A stretch of 64,000 bases of DNA, taken from IMG/VR virus record IMGVR_UViG_3300036770_007703, positions 1 through 64,000 of that record, one strand, 5' to 3'. Under the pieces are notes generated by a model. It was not told the DNA's origin and made no database searches. It was given only the letters and a program-made list of their open reading frames with translations. How positions within the stretch are numbered: the stretch's first letter is position 1; each line of letters opens with the position of its first letter. The position numbers were made by a program, and so were the translations under genes. Below are positions 33,032-42,136 of this stretch, one piece after another. The stretch is from a virus.

Positions 33032-33789
33032 AGATACGCGATGTCAAACAATTGCCGGCCCGCTTTCAGCCCGCCAATACATCACCGCAGCTGAGTGGTC
33101 CCTATCCCGGACGCAATGCCACACGCGGATATCTCGTAGGTGAAGACCAAGAACAAAATGTTTCGGAAGCTGGCTACAATCCCTTGGATGCGGAACGTCG
33201 CGAGCAACGTGCCATGGATCAAGAACGTCGGCAGTTCAAGAGAGATGAACTTGAATTTGAACTGGGCGGCGAAGAAGAGCGCATGCGTGCCTACAATGAA
33301 GGCACCTTCTATCTGCGCATCAACGGACGCATCTGGCGGCGAAATGGAGAACCTGTTGCTTTCCAAGGACGCCAGCATGCAGCACGCGCCGGACAGACCA
33401 TCAAGGATCGTGATCCTAAACGCGATGTGGTGATCACCCGTGATGCTCGAGATCAGACTCCGGTGTCTGAAGCACGTGATACCACCTACGAGGACATACT
33501 CAGTAGCCTACAGCGCAAACTGGGCGACTATCTACAGGATGTGGCCACTGCTGTGAAAAACGATCCCGACCTCCTGGACAAAAAGCCGCAGCTCAAAGAC
33601 ATACAAGCTGTGAAAACTCTGCGCACCGATGATGGGCACGAGATCAAGATACACGGCAACGAAGATGATGGATTCCGTATTTCGATCCGCAACCGAGACA
33701 TCCCCACACATTTCCGAGATCTCGATGAGGCCATCATGGCTTCGGAGATGTACTGCCAGCGCCGGCGTGATTATCGACAAGAAGCCTGA
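33028..33789 (+). CDS. Cargo-type protein with candidate internal protease sites
   Basis: 253 residues from ATG 33028. N-terminus 'M-K-I-R-D-V-K-Q-L-P'. It contains 'N-V-S-E-A' near 49 and 'P-V-S-E-A' near 153, both of hydrophobic-x-Glu-Ala type like T4 gp21 sites. Between them is a small domain ('F-Y-L-R-I-N-G-R-I-W-R-R-N-G-E-P-V-A-F') and after them an alpha/beta domain. It overlaps the Dps-like gene by 4 nt. Processing by a prohead protease is inferred. Confidence 0.6.
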   Translation: MKIRDVKQLPARFQPANTSPQLSGPYPGRNATRGYLVGEDQEQNVSEAGYNPLDAERREQRAMDQERRQFKRDELEFELGGEEERMRAYNEGTFYLRINGRIWRRNGEPVAFQGRQHAARAGQTIKDRDPKRDVVITRDARDQTPVSEARDTTYEDILSSLQRKLGDYLQDVATAVKNDPDLLDKKPQLKDIQAVKTLRTDDGHEIKIHGNEDDGFRISIRNRDIPTHFRDLDEAIMASEMYCQRRRDYRQEA

Positions 33790-33791
33790 TC

Positions 33792-34955
33792 ATGAACCTA
33801 CAAGATCTATTTGAGAACAACGAACCCACTGCCATGGCCCAGGCTGTGACACGGAGGATACTGAGCACACGCAGTGACCTCTTGAGCCGCTACGGAGTCG
33901 AAGCTGTGAGCCAGGCCATTGATGATGTCACAGGCGACGGTGATTGGGAAGAGATCGGCAGCTCAGACGTGAGTGCTTATGTGAGATATGTGGAAGATTA
34001 CCTGCGAGATCACCATGGCAGCCGCGAGGAGATGGCGGACCGAAAGCCATTCGCCGAACAAGGTGTCTCGGAAGGCTTCATAGACACCATAAAGGGTGCT
34101 GCCAAAGAACTCACCAGAGACAGCCTGCAGAAGAAGATCAAGCAGGCCTGGGAAAATACATTCTGGCCCCGGCATGTGGAGCCTGCACTGAACCGCATCC
34201 AGATCGATGGTCGACCATTCCGCAAAATGGTCTTGGGAGAGCCACGCATGATCGAAAATGATCGCAGCCAGCGTGCCTTGCTCAAGCAGTATACCGTGAA
34301 CATAGTGTTCCCCATCGACCCCCAGGACTGGTCCGGTGATGAGATCCGGTATCTAGAAGGACAACTGCAAGACATCCAAGATGGAGCATGGAATCCCAAG
34401 GTACAGGGGCTGGGATTGGTCAGTTTCGACCAGCCCATGAAGAGTTTCCAATATACCCGCAGCGAGACACCCGACCTTGTGATACCTGTGAGGATCACCA
34501 GCCTGGACATCAATCGAGGATTGGTGGGCGAGCAAGGTGTGGCGGAAAACCAACGCCGTTTCAACAACGTCAACGACGATGATCTCTATGCTGTAGATCC
34601 ACGAACCAAAGAGATCATAGCTCACCTTGGCAATCCCTACAACAATAGAACGGCTGTATTGATCAAAAAGAGACAGCATGAACAGCAGGGCCATGAGGTC
34701 ATGTCAGGCATGCGAGCTAAATTCAACAGAGATGTCAACGAGCAACAGATCCAAGAAGATCGTGTTGTGCCTGTGGTCGTCATTGGATCTGACAACAAGA
34801 AAATAGATCGTCGAATTCGTATCGCACCTGGCACCAAAGATCCCATACTTGCCATCATGAGATACTACGCCCGGCAAGGACAAGAACTTTACTCGGTGAA
34901 CGGCCAACGAGTGGGAGCGGGTGCTCTGGCCGAAGCAGACTCAGATCATGAATGA
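33792..34955 (+). CDS. Cargo-type protein with EQGV(S/A)E linkers
   Basis: 387 residues. Leader 'M-N-L-Q-D-L-F-E-N'. Two linkers 'E-Q-G-V-S-E-G' (near 91) and 'G-E-Q-G-V-A-E-N' (near 250) divide it into three parts; both carry V-x-E sites like gp21 cleavage points. The middle domain (100-245) is alpha/beta; the last part contains 'V-V-P-V-V-V-I-G-S-D-N'. Function of the domains unknown. Overlap with the following gene is 8 nt. Confidence 0.6.
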   Translation: MNLQDLFENNEPTAMAQAVTRRILSTRSDLLSRYGVEAVSQAIDDVTGDGDWEEIGSSDVSAYVRYVEDYLRDHHGSREEMADRKPFAEQGVSEGFIDTIKGAAKELTRDSLQKKIKQAWENTFWPRHVEPALNRIQIDGRPFRKMVLGEPRMIENDRSQRALLKQYTVNIVFPIDPQDWSGDEIRYLEGQLQDIQDGAWNPKVQGLGLVSFDQPMKSFQYTRSETPDLVIPVRITSLDINRGLVGEQGVAENQRRFNNVNDDDLYAVDPRTKEIIAHLGNPYNNRTAVLIKKRQHEQQGHEVMSGMRAKFNRDVNEQQIQEDRVVPVVVIGSDNKKIDRRIRIAPGTKDPILAIMRYYARQGQELYSVNGQRVGAGALAEADSDHE

Positions 34956-35130
34956 TGGATTGTTGCGCGAGTATCGATTCGAAGTGATCGATCGCCAAGA
35001 GCGGATCACCGAATACTTGATCATGGCCAACAATTTTGAACAAGCCCGGCTTGATCTCAGCAAACTCATCATGCCCGACACTGTGATCAAACTGATCGAT
35101 CGACAGGCCAACCCGGATCGATATCTATGA
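34948..35130 (+). CDS. Small hypothetical protein (60 residues)
   Basis: Starts at ATG 34948 overlapping the upstream stop. 'Y-R-F-E-V-I-D-R-Q-E-R-I-T-E-Y-L-I-M-A-N-N-F-E-Q-A-R-L-D-L' suggests a beta-alpha unit similar in style to the C-terminal repeats of the 1,291-residue protein. No leader. Overlaps the kinase-like gene by 4 nt. Confidence 0.55.
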   Translation: MNDGLLREYRFEVIDRQERITEYLIMANNFEQARLDLSKLIMPDTVIKLIDRQANPDRYL

Positions 35131-35786
35131 GAGCAAAAGAATTCGCCCAATCAGTAAAAGAATATGAACAGGACACCACTCGATCAAACGAGATAGAGAG
35201 AGTGATGACTCGAGCCGGTTACAAAATGTTGGGTGGCGGTGCTGAGGCAACAGCATGGGCTCGACAGTCTGGACCAGTCATCAAAGTGATCATGCCTGAT
35301 GAACACATCATAAACACCGATCCGGCCATGCAGTCATTTAAACGTTTCTATAAACTTACTAAAAAATATCCCAGCAAACATTGGCCAATTTTTTACAGTA
35401 TGAAGGATGAGAATGGTGTCGCTTCAGAGTTCGCCAAGTTCCGAATCGGAAACAGAAAGTACATGCAAATAGCCATCGAGAGACTGCAAGAACTAACTCC
35501 CAGAGAAGAAGAACTTGTAGAAGAAATGTCATCGCTTATTGCTGATGGAACATCATACAAAGAGTTCGTGGAAGAAGAACTTCCAGTGATAAAAAGATTC
35601 AATCCACCCACATACAAAATAGCACAGGCAATAAAACTTCAGTTGCCCACGTTATGGGCTGCCATGGAAATGGCATACAAAAAATCAAGTCATAGATACG
35701 AGTGGGATCTACATGGCGGCAATGTCATGAAACGTGCAGATGGAACCCTGGTCATCACCGATCCTTTTATACAATGGGCAGGTTGA
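35127..35786 (+). CDS. Protein-kinase-like fold with packaging-like leader
   Basis: 219 residues. Leader M-R-A-K-E-F-A-Q-S-V-K-E. 'M-L-G-G-G-A-E-A-T-A-W-A' near 33-44 resembles a Gly-rich ATP loop, 'V-I-K-V-I' carries a candidate catalytic Lys, and 'W-D-L-H-G-G-N-V-M' with 'V-I-T-D-P-F' near 192-212 parallels the catalytic H-x-x-N and D-P-x motifs of kinase-fold enzymes. The reading frame is more AT-rich and uses different codons from its neighbours, suggesting recent acquisition. Substrate unknown. Confidence 0.65.
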   Translation: MRAKEFAQSVKEYEQDTTRSNEIERVMTRAGYKMLGGGAEATAWARQSGPVIKVIMPDEHIINTDPAMQSFKRFYKLTKKYPSKHWPIFYSMKDENGVASEFAKFRIGNRKYMQIAIERLQELTPREEELVEEMSSLIADGTSYKEFVEEELPVIKRFNPPTYKIAQAIKLQLPTLWAAMEMAYKKSSHRYEWDLHGGNVMKRADGTLVITDPFIQWAG

Positions 35787-35787
35787 T

Positions 35788-36075
35788 ATGAGAGCCAGCG
35801 AATTCGTCACCGAAAAGTGGAGCCAAAAATACAAGCGTAGCATCAACTGTGATCGTCCCCGTGGATTCAGCCAGCGTGCGCATTGTGCTGGGCGCAAGAA
35901 AACCGACGAAGAAGAGCAATTGGATGAGCTGAATTTCTTGGGCAGTCCCTGTACCAAGGATTGCAGTGGGCATCGTGCCGGTTATGAATGGAGCCGTCGA
36001 AACGGAGGACGAGCTCCGGCTTCTTGGAGTCCCAGTTTCAACAAAGGTGCGGCTTTACAACGATCGGGCAAATAG
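35788..36075 (+). CDS. Basic two-module Cys protein with capsid-targeting-like leader
   Basis: 95 residues. Leader M-R-A-S-E-F-V-T-E-K. Module one 'K-Y-K-R-S-I-N-C-D-R-P-R-G-F-S-Q-R-A-H-C-A-G-R' and module two 'S-P-C-T-K-D-C-S-G-H-R-A-G-Y-E-W-S-R' with 'S-F-N-K-G-A' are both recurrent in marine T4-like phages. Very basic, so DNA association is likely. It closes the cargo locus. Confidence 0.75.
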   Translation: MRASEFVTEKWSQKYKRSINCDRPRGFSQRAHCAGRKKTDEEEQLDELNFLGSPCTKDCSGHRAGYEWSRRNGGRAPASWSPSFNKGAALQRSGK

Positions 36076-36083
36076 TGTATACT
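36054..36083 (+). promoter_or_regulatory. Sigma70-like promoter (TTTACA-18-TATACT)
   Basis: TTTACA 36054-36059 and TATACT 36078-36083, spaced 18 nt. Predicted start falls about at ATG 36090. It marks the change from late cargo genes to the early-type block. Confidence 0.6.
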
Positions 36084-36089
36084 AAAGGC

Positions 36090-36323
36090 ATGCCCAAGAA
36101 TCCTGTGATTTTCGAAAGTCCCGATGGCGGACATACTGTGTACCAAAGAGAAATAGGCAGCGATCATCGAGAACTCATCATAGAGGACTCGACCATACTC
36201 ACTCAGCGCGAACGATTGGTGGAAAAACAGTTATGGCACAACATACTGGAGGCCAGCCGCAGCGATGCCGTGCTCCGAGAACTGTTGGATCGAGCTCTTG
36301 TCTACTATGAACTCAAAAAATAA
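36090..36323 (+). CDS. Small hypothetical protein
   Basis: 77 residues from ATG 36090. 'F-E-S-P-D-G-G-H-T-V-Y-Q-R' then a Leu/Glu-rich helix ('E-R-L-V-E-K-Q-L-W-H-N-I-L-E'), ending 'V-Y-Y-E-L-K-K'. First gene behind a sigma70-like promoter. Function unknown. Overlaps the next gene by 17 nt. Confidence 0.6.
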   Translation: MPKNPVIFESPDGGHTVYQREIGSDHRELIIEDSTILTQRERLVEKQLWHNILEASRSDAVLRELLDRALVYYELKK

Positions 36324-36885
36324 ATCCATATCCGAAAGCAGCGGATACAGCCTCAAAGGCAGCTTCACTCGAGACCTCACCACCAGCAAGGTATGGTTGC
36401 TGATGGAACTTGCTCGCATACGACCACGAGTGGGAACTGTTTACAATCTAGGTTCTTGGTATGGAAATCTGGCCATGTACTTCAATCTGCTGCCCCTGGT
36501 TCGAGCTCGCAAAATCATCAATGTAGAACAACAATCTCAATGGTTGCGCCAAGGTGCACGCATGCTGCGCCTCATGGGTGCCCAGAACGTGATCAACATG
36601 CACCAAGATGCCAATGATCTAGACTATCCACAGCTGGATGGCAACGGAGTGGTCATCAATACCAGTGTCAACGACATGCCTGGACGAGACTGGTATGATC
36701 ATGTGCCAAACAACACACTGATGATCATGCAGACCCGAGATCACAATCCCAATCGCAGCGACTACGAAAACAACGACGAAATCTTGCAAGCGTTTCCCTT
36801 GCGCCGTGTGCTGTATCGCGGCCGCCTGGATCTCACAGACCCTGAAACCGAATACACACGCTACATGGTGATTGGCATCAAATGA
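36307..36885 (+). CDS. Methyltransferase-like protein
   Basis: 192 residues from ATG 36307. 'V-Y-N-L-G-S-W-Y-G-N-L-A-M-Y-F' near 40-54 resembles the SAM-binding G-x-G loop (here G-S-W-Y-G), followed by an acidic residue at the end of strand two ('I-I-N-V-E-Q') and 'N-T-S-V-N-D-M' in the motif-IV position. A class I methyltransferase fold is likely but the loop is atypical. Substrate unknown. Confidence 0.55.
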   Translation: MNSKNKSISESSGYSLKGSFTRDLTTSKVWLLMELARIRPRVGTVYNLGSWYGNLAMYFNLLPLVRARKIINVEQQSQWLRQGARMLRLMGAQNVINMHQDANDLDYPQLDGNGVVINTSVNDMPGRDWYDHVPNNTLMIMQTRDHNPNRSDYENNDEILQAFPLRRVLYRGRLDLTDPETEYTRYMVIGIK

Positions 36886-38015
36886 CATTGAACGCAACAG
36901 TGTCAGGCCTGGATCATCATCTCCTCACTCCGCACGAAGGTTTTGATATACAGCACTGGGATCAGTGTTTGGATCATACCCAACGGGTGTTTGATTGGTT
37001 GCCTTCGGTGTTTCGAGATGGAAAATCCACCTATTGCCTGCTCAATGTCAACAATCCCACGGACTCCACCATACCCGATCTCCCACAGCATTACGATCGC
37101 TATGTGATATCTTTCCATCTCGAGTATCCGCGTTATTGGTGGATAGAGAAATTTTGTCAGCATTTCTCGGATCGAGAAGTGGTGCTGATAACCCAGTTCG
37201 ATCATTTTCATCTCCACATACCCAATCTCCGTGTGCTGTGCTATGATGTGTGGCCCGAGGTTCTGGAACTGCTGCGCGAACACGGCCATTTCGTTCCGTT
37301 ACCATCAACACCGCGCACACACAAGCTCAGCGCACTGTGCAACCGTGTCAGCCAGATCAAGGCTTACGTGGTGTGGTATCTCTATCGAAGACACGATGCC
37401 GACCAATGCATATTGTCATGGCATTGCAATGTGACCAAGCCCGAAGATTTGTTTTTTATGTCGGCCACTGGCAATGCCCGCATCGACGATCTCACGACGT
37501 GGATGCAACAAAACCGTGTGCTAGAAAAGCGCATCATACCCGATCGTTTCTCCAACACTCCACTGGCCAATTTTGACTATAGCATACCGGCCTATCTAGA
37601 CTGCGTGGTCAACTGCACCAACGAAAGCTGGAACCATTCGTATCAGCGTGTGGATGGTCGAGAATATGTGTTGCCCGGACCTTATCTCACTGAAAAGACC
37701 TGGAAACCTTTGCTGTCCGGCACCGCGCTGTTGCCGGCCGGGCAGTACAACAACTATCGCACCCTAGAATCCCTGGGATTCCGCTTTGATTATCCCTGGG
37801 ATCTCAGTTACGACGACGAAGTTGGCGACCTAAAAAGATTTGATCGACTGTTTGATGTGCTGGATTCCATCATGTCCCTGGATCTAGATTATCTGCGACG
37901 GCGCACACAACGCAGCAATGAGCACAATCAGCGCCACATACTACAGGGCGGCTTCACCCAGCGTGCTCGACGAGTCAATCAACAACGATTGGAAAAATAT
38001 CGATATGGTCAATGA
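36882..38015 (+). CDS. Putative glycosyltransferase-like protein (LTEKTWKP motif)
   Basis: 377 residues. 'Y-L-T-E-K-T-W-K-P-L-L-S-G-T-A-L-L-P-A-G' near 268-287 followed by 'L-E-S-L-G-F-R-F-D' matches a motif found in many phage/virome proteins that resemble GT10-like or other GT-B transferases, where (F/L)-T-E-K binds nucleotide sugar. The N-terminal half is divergent. It is followed by an SGNH paralog, so glycan modification is a reasonable inference; not certain. Confidence 0.5.
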   Translation: MTLNATVSGLDHHLLTPHEGFDIQHWDQCLDHTQRVFDWLPSVFRDGKSTYCLLNVNNPTDSTIPDLPQHYDRYVISFHLEYPRYWWIEKFCQHFSDREVVLITQFDHFHLHIPNLRVLCYDVWPEVLELLREHGHFVPLPSTPRTHKLSALCNRVSQIKAYVVWYLYRRHDADQCILSWHCNVTKPEDLFFMSATGNARIDDLTTWMQQNRVLEKRIIPDRFSNTPLANFDYSIPAYLDCVVNCTNESWNHSYQRVDGREYVLPGPYLTEKTWKPLLSGTALLPAGQYNNYRTLESLGFRFDYPWDLSYDDEVGDLKRFDRLFDVLDSIMSLDLDYLRRRTQRSNEHNQRHILQGGFTQRARRVNQQRLEKYRYGQ

Positions 38016-38823
38016 GCTGGGCGTGACTGGTGCCAGTATATCACGCTGTCCTTGGTTGACCTGGGTGGACTTTTTGCTCGACGATCTAGGATCGCCGGCC
38101 CTGCGCAACTATGCTTGCAAGGGTGCCGGAAATAGGTATATTTCGCACAGCGCCATGAAACTGTCACAGGATCTAGTTGATGAAGCTGTTGTGGCTGTGA
38201 TGTTCACCAACTTTGACAAGTTTGATCAATGGGTACAAGGCAGTGTATTGGAAAGCCTGCGCGATGAACGGCATGTTCCAAGATGGATCAACGGCGACGT
38301 GGCACGAGATCGCGGCTATTGGTGTACCGGCAGTCATTTTCCCAAAATCAAATCTCTGTATCGAGACCACTACTTCGATGTCACGCAGTTGGCTCTCCAG
38401 TCGTTGAACGACATCGCAGCCGCTGTGGCTGTGCTGAAACGGCGCCGTCCTTCGCTGTTGGTGATGTTTGACAGTCCGGTGTTGTGTTGCACCGAACAAC
38501 ACATCAACACGCTGACACAACGCAGCCATGGAGATCTATCACTGGAATCTGATCGGTCCATGCAACCGTTGATCGACTATGTACGAGATCATGTCGTGGA
38601 TTTCCGGGGACTGATTGGACACTGCTGGGACCACGATCTTCCCTGGCAGCACTCGGTGTATGGACCGCACCCGCCCAGCAACAGCCACCTCAGTTACTAC
38701 GAACTGTGTGTGAGACCCTGGATACAAAGGAATTGGACCCACTGTGATCTAATGGGCATAGCAAATGAAACTCGCAGCATGGCCGACAAGATGACGAAAA
38801 AATGGCATCAGTCGGGATTTTGA
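38005..38823 (+). CDS. SGNH-like protein (paralog 2)
   Basis: 272 residues from ATG 38005; an earlier in-frame ATG at 37918 would overlap the upstream gene by nearly 100 nt. 'G-A-S-I-S' stands in the nucleophile position, '[14 protein letters not shown]' matches the G-A-G-N-x-x-I-S-H block of paralog 3 at 40431, and '[10 protein letters not shown]' matches its catalytic His block. The nucleophile block is degenerate, so activity is uncertain. Confidence 0.55.
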   Translation: MVNELGVTGASISRCPWLTWVDFLLDDLGSPALRNYACKGAGNRYISHSAMKLSQDLVDEAVVAVMFTNFDKFDQWVQGSVLESLRDERHVPRWINGDVARDRGYWCTGSHFPKIKSLYRDHYFDVTQLALQSLNDIAAAVAVLKRRRPSLLVMFDSPVLCCTEQHINTLTQRSHGDLSLESDRSMQPLIDYVRDHVVDFRGLIGHCWDHDLPWQHSVYGPHPPSNSHLSYYELCVRPWIQRNWTHCDLMGIANETRSMADKMTKKWHQSGF

Positions 38824-38834
38824 TATATAATCTT

Positions 38835-40120
<1,286 letters not shown>

Positions 40121-40124
<4 letters not shown>

Positions 40125-40148
40125 CATTCTTCTAGCATCTGTTATACT
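40121..40148 (+). promoter_or_regulatory. Sigma70-like promoter (TTGACA-16-TATACT) before dsbA
   Basis: TTGACA 40121-40126 overlaps the ahcY stop; TATACT 40143-40148, spacing 16. The palindrome ATACTAGTAT (40144-40153) covers the -10 and is followed by five T. GGAG at 40161-40164 precedes ATG 40170. Confidence 0.7.
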
Positions 40149-40169
40149 AGTATTTTTCCTGGAGATAAA

Positions 40170-40430
40170 ATGGACACTCGAACTTTCAGCGCAGAACAAA
40201 AAGCCAAACTCACACAGATCATCAACGAAGGCATGCAGGTCATGCATGAAGTGGAAACACTCAACGGTGGACTCAGCGACACCATCAAGGCCGTGGCCGA
40301 AGAACTTGAGATCAAACCCAATGTGCTCAAAAAGGCCATACGACTGGCACACAAGGCTGAATTTGGCAAAGAGCAGCAGGATCATGCCTTGCTGGAAACC
40401 ATCCTTACCACAGTGGGCAAAACTCTTTGA
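40170..40430 (+). CDS. DsbA-like double-stranded DNA-binding protein
   Basis: 86 residues, small and helical. 'D-T-I-K-A-V-A-E-E-L-E-I-K-P-N-V-L-K-K-A-I-R-L-A-H-K' resembles the T4 DsbA family (dsDNA-binding protein that aids late transcription) as annotated in cyanophages. It has a strong sigma70-like promoter of its own, which suits an early product preparing late transcription. Assignment is by pattern and size. Confidence 0.65.
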   Translation: MDTRTFSAEQKAKLTQIINEGMQVMHEVETLNGGLSDTIKAVAEELEIKPNVLKKAIRLAHKAEFGKEQQDHALLETILTTVGKTL

Positions 40431-41213
40431 ATGTTTGTGCGCAGATCGTACCTGGAACAGAACCCGGTATTTTCGATCGCGCACGATTTTGGATATGAAA
40501 ATCTGGTAGTAAGTGGTTGCAGTTTCACTTTCAACAACAGTGAAACCCATGCCAGCAGCTGGCCCTACTACCTGAGAGAGTTGGGTGGATTCAAGAAAGT
40601 GTATGATTGTTCGTTGCCCGGGGCCGGCAACTATCACATCAGTCATGCATTGCAATGGTCACTGACCCAAGAAGGCCTGGATCCCAGTGAGACCTTGGTA
40701 TTGGTGATGTGGTCCGGCCATGACCGAGATGACACCATTGCCGGTGTATCAGCATTGGATCCCGGCTACACGACCAAACACTACTACACCCCGGGAGTGG
40801 TGTCTGCGGTCACAGGAGGCAGCATCTTGGATGCTCGCGGAAACACACGCAATGGACTGGACTGCATGCGATCGATCAAGACTCCAGAGTCTCGAGCCGT
40901 GGAAAACTATCTCTACATCGATGCTCTGCGAGCCTGGCTGGTTCACAATGGTTATCGGTCGGTGTTTGTGGATTATCTAGATCCGTCTCTGCCCAATCGC
41001 ACCCGGAATTTCAACATACGAGATCATCTCCCAACTGCGTGCCAACAACGATTGGATGCTGTGTTTGCTGACTGTGTGGACATCTATGCATTTTGTGTCA
41101 AAAATGATCTGTTGTACGAAGATGATCTGCACCCCAGTGCCAACGGACATCTGGCTTGGACCCGCCAATGTTTGATACCTTGTCTCAAATCGCTGAACAT
41201 CGACAACAAGTGA
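40431..41213 (+). CDS. SGNH/GDSL hydrolase-like protein (paralog 3)
   Basis: 260 residues. Block I 'V-S-G-C-S-F-T-F-N' near 24-32; oxyanion block 'L-P-G-A-G-N-Y-H-I-S-H-A-L' near 62-74; catalytic block 'D-D-L-H-P-S-A-N-G-H' near 231-240 (Asp-x-x-His). The three blocks make it the most complete SGNH paralog here. An O-acyl esterase or transferase acting on glycans is likely; the substrate cannot be read. Follows dsbA directly. Confidence 0.7.
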   Translation: MFVRRSYLEQNPVFSIAHDFGYENLVVSGCSFTFNNSETHASSWPYYLRELGGFKKVYDCSLPGAGNYHISHALQWSLTQEGLDPSETLVLVMWSGHDRDDTIAGVSALDPGYTTKHYYTPGVVSAVTGGSILDARGNTRNGLDCMRSIKTPESRAVENYLYIDALRAWLVHNGYRSVFVDYLDPSLPNRTRNFNIRDHLPTACQQRLDAVFADCVDIYAFCVKNDLLYEDDLHPSANGHLAWTRQCLIPCLKSLNIDNK

Positions 41214-41220
41214 GCACATC

Positions 41221-42111
41221 GTGTCCAATCAAGCGCGGATCACACTGACTTCGCCCGATGGCAAGGATTCGGTGTGGGCCACCATCAACCTCATTGACAA
41301 TCCCGGAGTGCAGGCCTGGCAACAAGCCGTGAGGAAGAATCCCCGGCAGCGTGATGTTTTGCCCATGCATCGATTCCGAGAACCCTATGCTCGAGATCCG
41401 CAGTTCGATCGAGCATATCGAGATCTCTTGATCGTGGCCCACCAGTTAAAGGACACCGATTATGCACTGCCCGAACCAGTGCCCTCGGTGCAGGAAATAT
41501 CACAGCCGTGGTGCAATCGTGCGCATCGGCATTTCACTCACGCACATCAACGATTGACCGAAAACTACAGCTGGGATCACCCGCACTATGTGAAACACTA
41601 TCCGTTGCTGTCGCGATTGAACGATCATGTACACATGGTAGAGATATATCATGATTGTTGGCCGCGGCACATGAACACTTGGTTCACTCCACACATCACT
41701 TGCTTGGCCAACATGGACTACGAAGCTGTGCCGATTCCTGATGCTGGTCAGTATCACAGCTGGCAACATCATGACGTGATACTGGATGCCTACATCTTGG
41801 GCAAGACCACTATATGCAGTTTCCTCGACGACGACGATCCTCGAGATTGGGATACCACCGGACATCACATCACTGCCGGTGGATTCATGATACTGTTTGA
41901 CGATCATCGCCAGAAAATCTATCAAAGTCCGGAGTTCCAGGCATGGCTGTCTAAATACCAGGTCACCAAGCAAGATATTCCCGGAGACTTTCCCTTGGGA
42001 AATCTGGATCCAGCTCACCGACAACGGTTGCAGCAGTTTTGGCCACGCATGGATCCAAATTGGCGATGCGACATCGAATTGACCGTTGACCATCACAGAG
42101 AAACATGTTAG
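41221..42111 (+). CDS. Hypothetical protein, His/Trp-rich
   Basis: 296 residues with GTG start. Rich in His, Trp and Asp ('H-R-H-F-T-H-A-H-Q-R', 'G-Q-Y-H-S-W-Q-H-H-D-V-I-L-D-A-Y-I'), with 'G-G-F-M-I-L-F-D-D-H' near 218. Several paired His might bind metal, but no catalytic pattern is established. Its 3' end contains the -35 of the polymerase promoter. Family unknown. Confidence 0.6.
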   Translation: MSNQARITLTSPDGKDSVWATINLIDNPGVQAWQQAVRKNPRQRDVLPMHRFREPYARDPQFDRAYRDLLIVAHQLKDTDYALPEPVPSVQEISQPWCNRAHRHFTHAHQRLTENYSWDHPHYVKHYPLLSRLNDHVHMVEIYHDCWPRHMNTWFTPHITCLANMDYEAVPIPDAGQYHSWQHHDVILDAYILGKTTICSFLDDDDPRDWDTTGHHITAGGFMILFDDHRQKIYQSPEFQAWLSKYQVTKQDIPGDFPLGNLDPAHRQRLQQFWPRMDPNWRCDIELTVDHHRETC

Positions 42112-42114
42112 AAT
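42086..42114 (+). promoter_or_regulatory. Sigma70-like promoter (TTGACC-17-TAGAAT) for polymerase
   Basis: TTGACC 42086-42091 and TAGAAT 42109-42114, spaced exactly 17 nt. A start near 42121 gives a leader with GAGGG before TTG 42137. Confidence 0.65.
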
Positions 42115-42125
42115 AACTCATCAAC

Positions 42126-42130
42126 GAGGG
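42126..42130 (+). promoter_or_regulatory. Shine-Dalgarno deciding the polymerase TTG start
   Basis: GAGGG lies 6 nt before TTG 42137. The other in-frame TTG (42086) overlaps the upstream gene and the -35, so 42137 is favoured. Confidence 0.6.
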
Positions 42131-42136
42131 AAAACA

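Noticed and set aside
41952-41957. TAAATA inside the 41221 gene
   Set aside because: It is internal coding sequence with no start codon within a suitable distance.
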